Origin: Bacteroidota bacterium
GTDB lineage: Bacteria > Bacteroidota > Bacteroidia > Flavobacteriales > Flavobacteriaceae
DNA: 8,755 bases
Assembly (NCBI GenBank): GCA_024278565.1
Contig: JAJRSY010000221.1
Coordinates: forward strand, 1 to 8,755
Direction: 5' to 3'
Shown here: positions 5,208-8,755 of the stretch, piece after piece
Layout: each line of letters begins with the position of its first letter
Position numbering within the stretch: position 1 is the stretch's first letter
The notes under the pieces: generated by a model
Databases searched by the model: none
Told to the model about the DNA's origin: nothing
Seen by the model: the letters and a program-made list of their open reading frames with translations, nothing else
Position numbers and translations under genes: made by a program

Positions 5208-6860
5208 ATGAAACAGGTATTTTTACAGATACACCCAAAAGACAATATTCTTGCAGCCTTGCAAGACATAAAAAAGGGCTTTACGGTTAATTTCAATGGA
5301 AGTTCGTTTGAAACCATTGATGTAGTTCGGACCAAACACAAGTTTGCCGTTCGAGATTTCGAAAAAGAGGATGAAATCATTATGTATGGTGCTCTAATCG
5401 GTCGAGCGACCAAACCGACCGCCAAAGGGAAGTCGATTACAATAGATAATGTGGTGCATGCCACTTCAGATTATAGTGCTTCACAGCGTAAATTATCATG
5501 GCAGTCCCCAGATGTAACTAAATGGAAAAACAGGACTTATGACGGCTACCATCGTGCTGATGGCAGTGTGGGCACTGCAAACCATTGGCTGATAATTCCG
5601 CTTGTTTTTTGTGAAAACCGAAACGTAGAGGTCATGAAATCAGCACTGATGAAAGCCTTGGGCTACCAGACCACAACTGATTTCATAGTCGATACCGAAA
5701 CTTTGATCGAGCAATATGAAAAAGGGGCATCTGCAGATGAGCTCTTGAACTCCAATATTATTAGAACTCCCGAAGATATCAAACAGAACAGAACCTTTAA
5801 GAATGTTGATGGTATCAAATTCCTGAACCATCAAGGTGGCTGTGGTGGTGATCGAAATGATTCGGAAACCCTATGCAACCTTTTGGCCGGTTATGTCACC
5901 AATTCCAATGTTGCAGGGGCGACCATTTTGAGTTTGGGCTGTCAAAATGCCCAATTTAAGTTACTTGATGCGGCCATAAAAAAACGGAGTCCCAATTTTG
6001 ATAAACCATTATATGTTCTTGAACAGCAGCAGAGCAAAAGCAAACGGCACTTTATAGAAGAAGCCGTTAAAAAAACATTTTTGGGCTTGATCGAGGCCAA
6101 TAAAACCGAACGAAAACCAGCTCCCCTAAGTCACTTGATCTTGGGGTTGGAGTGTGGTGGTTCTGATGGATTTTCGGGTATTTCGGCGAATCCCGCATTG
6201 GGCTATACCTCTGATTTATTGGTTGCTTTGGGGGGTACGACCGTTTTGGCCGAATTTCCTGAGTTGAACGGGGTAGAGCAAGAGCTGGTCAACAGATGTG
6301 AGACCAAAGAAAATGCAGAAAAATTTACCAAGCTCATGTACATCTACTCTGAAAGAGCGATAGCGGTTGGGTCTGGTTTTGAGAGCAATCCATCTCCGGG
6401 CAATATAAAAGATGGCTTGATAACCGATGCCATGAAATCTGCGGGTGCAGCAAAAAAGGGAGGAACATCACCAGTAACAGATGTGTTGGACTATACGGAG
6501 AAAGTAACAAAAAAAGGACTAAATTTTTTGTGAACCCCGGGCAATGATGTAGAGAGCACAACGGGTCTTGCAGGTTCGGGTTGCAATGTTATTGTCTTTA
6601 CCACTGGTTTGGGAACACCCACGGGAAACCCAGTCGCCCCAGTAATAAAAGTGGCTAGTAACAATGTGCTGCAGAACCGTATGAAAGATATTATCGATTT
6701 CAATACGGGTTCTATTATTACTGGTGAAGACACCATAGAAAGTAAGGGGGAAGAACTGTTAGAATATTTAATAAAAGTAGCGAGTAGTGAAGAGGTGCCT
6801 GCTGCCGTTCGTTTAGGGCAAGAAGATTTTATTCCTTGGAAAAGGGGAATATCCTTATAG
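5208..6860 (+). pseudogene. uxaA: Altronate dehydratase with in-frame TGA at codon 442
   Basis: The frame encodes a UxaA-family D-altronate dehydratase (altronate to KDG plus water, iron-dependent). An N-terminal SAF domain covers about residues 1-80. The dehydratase body has RADGSVGTANHW, HQGGCGGDRND (C212), LGCQNAQ (C245) and GLECGGSDGFSG (C316), the conserved cysteine motifs of the family. At 6531-6533 an in-frame TGA follows KKGLNFL. The same frame then continues for 108 well-conserved codons, TPGNDVESTTGLAGSG through the family C-terminus FIPWKRGISL, to a TAG ending at 6860. Without the stop the product would have 550 residues, the normal length. E. coli UxaA has Ser at the TGA position, and I recall Cys in Bacteroidota relatives, so one base change explains it. 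The options are a recent nonsense mutation, a sequencing error, or leaky UGA readthrough. If the stop is real, the 441-residue product lacks a conserved region and is probably inactive. Confidence 0.88.
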
Positions 6861-6989
6861 GGTTTTACTTTTTTTTAGAGAAGTATGTCTACCTATATTT
6901 TCTAGTTTTTAAACCAATGAAACACACAACCTATCTTCTAAAAACAGCGGATAATCTTTTTGTGAGAACACCACTTTTTATTAATACTG
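6861..6989 (+). other. uxaA-uxaB spacer
   Basis: This 129-base AT-rich gap has a T-run at 6868-6877, but I see no stem before it, so no terminator is called. No exact TAnnTTTG promoter box was found. A 28-codon frame from 6917 runs into the uxaB start and is not supported as a gene. The uxaB gene is presumably read from the upstream promoter. Confidence 0.4.
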
Positions 6990-8465
6990 ATGCAACCACT
7001 TAATAGAAAAACAGCCAACAAAACCAACACCCTGCCCTTACGGGTCATGCAGTTCGGTGGCGGTAATTTTTTACGTGCTTTTGTTGATTGGATGCTGCAT
7101 ATATTGAACGAGAAAACCGATTTCAACGCCGGGGTTGTGATTATTAAACCTACCGATCGGGGTGATTATTCGGTATTGAAATCGCAAGACGGACTGTTTT
7201 ATGTGGTTTTGGATGGAATCGTCAATGGTGAACTTGTATCTGAAAAAACAGTAGTGACATCAGTTCAAAAAGTTATAAATGCCTATACCGAATGGGACGA
7301 TTATTTAGAGTTGGCCAAAAACAAAGACCTTCGTTTTATCGTTTCGAACACCACAGAGGCAGGAATCAAGTTCGACCCTAAGGATGAATTAAATGATTCA
7401 CCACCCAAAGAGTTTCCTGCAAAGCTAACAATCTGGTTACATCATCGGTTTCAATATTTTGATGGTGATATGGCCAAAGAGTGTATTTTATTGCCCTGTG
7501 AGCTCATTGAGGGCAACGGTGATGCGTTGAAACGAACCGTACTTCAATACGCTGACCTTTGGAGATTGGGTGACGATTTTAAAAACTGGATCAACGCTGC
7601 CAATGTTTTTTGTAACACTTTGGTTGATCGAATTGTGTCGGGTTATGCCGTTGATAGGGCAGCGCAAATTCAAGATGAATTTGGGGTTGAAGATAGGTTA
7701 ACGGTGGTTGGCGAACAATATCACAGTTGGGTAATTGAAGGGGCTGGTGCGGTGGTTGATGAGATGCCTTTTGACCAGACCGATTTGAACGTTAAATTTG
7801 TAGATGATCTGGTTCCCTATCGTGAAATGAAGATCCGTATTTTAAACGGTGCCCATACGGCAATGGTGCCCGTAGGTTATCTGGCCGGTCTGCGTTTGGT
7901 AAAAGAGGCTATTGACAATGAAGTCGTTGGCAGGTACTTAAAATCACTTTTGATTGAAGAAGTAGTACCTACTTTGGGTTTTTCTGAAACTGAAAAACAC
8001 AAGTTCGTGGGCGATGTTCTGGATCGCTTCCGAAATCCATCCTTAGCGCATCAGTTGACTGATATAGCGCTCAATAGCACCTCTAAATTTGTTGCCCGTT
8101 TATTACCCACTTTAAAAGATTATGTGGCACTAACTGGTAATCTCCCTCAACGGATTGTATTCGGTCTGGCATGTCTGATCCGTTTTTATAAGGGTACGTT
8201 CAACGGCGATAAAATTCATGTAAAAGATGATAAAGGTGTTTTGGATTTTTTCAATATTGAATGGAAAAAATTTGATGAACAAGAAATCACTTTGCAACTG
8301 TTGGTTGAGCATATTTTAAAAAACAACCTCATTTGGGGTGAAGATTTGAATTTGATGCCAGAATTATCAAAAATGGTAGCAGAACACCTCGAGAATATTG
8401 AAGCCCATGGCGTTATTGAGGAGCTAAATTTTCAAACAGAAAAAAAGTCTAAATTTAAGCATTAA
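6990..8465 (+). CDS. uxaB: Tagaturonate reductase (altronate oxidoreductase)
   Basis: This 491-residue long-chain mannitol dehydrogenase family protein reduces D-tagaturonate to D-altronate with NADH in the cytosol. The N-terminal Rossmann motif QFGGGNFLRAFVDWM (from residue 21) binds the cofactor. The C-terminal domain carries the catalytic triad pattern K281-x-R-x-L-N286-G-A-H289, matching the Lys/Asn/His spacing of mannitol-2-dehydrogenases. Length is close to E. coli UxaB (483). The ATG at 6990 gives MQPLNRKTA ahead of the Rossmann strand, a typical start for these proteins; no Shine-Dalgarno is visible. UxuB fructuronate reductase is the main alternative within the family, but the neighbouring uxaA and the FGGGNFLRAF form favour UxaB. 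The frame is intact. Its product would be the substrate of the interrupted uxaA. Confidence 0.9.
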   Translation: MQPLNRKTANKTNTLPLRVMQFGGGNFLRAFVDWMLHILNEKTDFNAGVVIIKPTDRGDYSVLKSQDGLFYVVLDGIVNGELVSEKTVVTSVQKVINAYTEWDDYLELAKNKDLRFIVSNTTEAGIKFDPKDELNDSPPKEFPAKLTIWLHHRFQYFDGDMAKECILLPCELIEGNGDALKRTVLQYADLWRLGDDFKNWINAANVFCNTLVDRIVSGYAVDRAAQIQDEFGVEDRLTVVGEQYHSWVIEGAGAVVDEMPFDQTDLNVKFVDDLVPYREMKIRILNGAHTAMVPVGYLAGLRLVKEAIDNEVVGRYLKSLLIEEVVPTLGFSETEKHKFVGDVLDRFRNPSLAHQLTDIALNSTSKFVARLLPTLKDYVALTGNLPQRIVFGLACLIRFYKGTFNGDKIHVKDDKGVLDFFNIEWKKFDEQEITLQLLVEHILKNNLIWGEDLNLMPELSKMVAEHLENIEAHGVIEELNFQTEKKSKFKH

Positions 8466-8478
8466 ACGTTCGAATATT

Positions 8479-8607
8479 ATGGTAATAGATGCCCATCAGC
8501 ATTTTTGGAAATACGAACCCTTAAAACATGAGTGGATCGATGATTTAATGACCGTGATTAGACAAGATTTTTTGTCCGCTGATTTAAAAAAAGTGGCTAA
8601 GTTCTAG
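8479..8607 (+). pseudogene. COG3618-type lactonase (amidohydrolase), 5' fragment interrupted by an element
   Basis: Starting 13 bases after uxaB, the frame reads MVIDAHQHFWKYEPLKHEW, the hallmark N-terminus of COG3618 (Amidohydro_2) sugar lactonases such as L-fuconolactonase and L-rhamnonolactonase. H6 and H8 are the expected metal ligands. Resemblance holds through about residue 39 (DFLSADLKKV). The frame then enters an inverted-repeat element at 8595 and stops at a TAG within the element's end (8605-8607). Intact members have about 270-290 residues, so the gene is disrupted after about 14 percent. The remainder may continue beyond the window. Its substrate cannot be told from this fragment; a uronate or aldonate lactone would fit the operon. 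Confidence 0.8.
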
Positions 8608-8755
8608 GTATTACAGCAATTAGTTGGTTTTATTGGCAAAAAACCTAAACAGAGCATTGGATTTAGACACAAAAATATTCCTCGCCTTTTATCAACTCAA
8701 ACATATCAATCATTTCAATGTTTTATAAAAATGCTGTTTTAATTAGAACTTAGCC
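8595..8755. mobile_element. Small inverted-repeat element (MITE-like) or IS derivative inside the lactonase gene
   Basis: GGCTAAGTTCTA at 8595-8606 is repeated in inversion as TAGAACTTAGCC at 8744-8755, exactly the window's last base. The similarity extends inward: read from each end, ACAGCA occurs at the same offset (19 bases in), giving an imperfect terminal repeat of about 25 bp. The 161-bp interior is AT-rich and has no transposase. A 16-codon minus-strand frame at 8663-8713 (MIDMFELIKGEEYFCV) could be the stub of a transposase start, suggesting an internally deleted IS. The ends differ at one base of 12 from the element at 2554-2779. The left junction falls inside the lactonase reading frame, which supports a real insertion. 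The right-hand target duplication lies outside the window. Confidence 0.68.

Noticed and set aside
6531..6590. Selenocysteine at the uxaA TGA (a possible Cys/Sec swap)
   Set aside because: The only nearby hairpin, TTGCA (6568-6572) with TGCAA (6582-6586), starts 34 bases after the TGA, much farther than a bacterial SECIS, and Flavobacteriaceae usually lack the Sec machinery. A genome search for selA, selB and selC would settle it.
6609..6860. Separate gene downstream of uxaA
   Set aside because: It is in the same frame as uxaA and is plainly the C-terminal part of that protein; it begins mid-motif and has no start signal.
6917..7003. 28-codon leader peptide before uxaB
   Set aside because: It overlaps the uxaB start in another frame, has no recognisable attenuation feature and is within chance length for an AT-rich gap.

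Overview
The window looks like chromosomal DNA from a marine-type Bacteroidota, most likely a member of the Flavobacteriaceae. The signs are moderate-to-low GC, start codons without Shine-Dalgarno sequences, a TAnnTTTG-type promoter box ahead of kdgK, a relaxed lipoprotein signal, and protein sequences that read like flavobacterial versions of their families. No genus is claimed.

Layout, all on the + strand unless stated. Bases 1-418 hold no convincing gene, only palindromes and a possible RNA pseudoknot. Bases 419-2524 encode an intact DUF255/thioredoxin-fold protein with a lipoprotein signal, functionally unrelated to what follows. Bases 2525-3297 are accessory DNA: a 226-bp element with 13-bp inverted ends and a flanking direct repeat, a truncated minus-strand alcohol dehydrogenase remnant, and the kdgK control region. 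Bases 3298-8465 are a hexuronate-catabolism operon, kdgK - kdgA - uxaA - uxaB, followed at 8479 by the start of a COG3618-type lactonase. That last gene is cut after about 39 codons by a second small inverted-repeat element, which ends exactly at the window edge.

The pathway is coherent. UxaB reduces D-tagaturonate to D-altronate, UxaA dehydrates altronate to 2-keto-3-deoxygluconate (KDG), KdgK phosphorylates KDG to KDPG, and KdgA cleaves KDPG to pyruvate and glyceraldehyde-3-phosphate. The isomerase UxaC, which would feed tagaturonate into the route, is not in the window. KdgK and KdgA could also serve KDG from other sources, such as alginate or other uronate pathways.

The main surprises are signs of decay and small-element activity in one operon region. 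uxaA carries an in-frame TGA at codon 442, with the remaining 108 codons still well conserved. The lactonase is disrupted by an element with ends GGCTAAGTTCTA. The 226-bp element upstream has nearly identical ends, GGCTATGTTCTA, and a 7-bp flanking direct repeat. The alcohol dehydrogenase is reduced to 75 codons and has lost a zinc-ligand cysteine. There is also a set of GC-rich hairpins and an unusual TTGARY hexamer tract between kdgK and kdgA. I found no clear multi-gene novel system. The best candidates for something undescribed are the small-element family and the TTGARY/hairpin composite.
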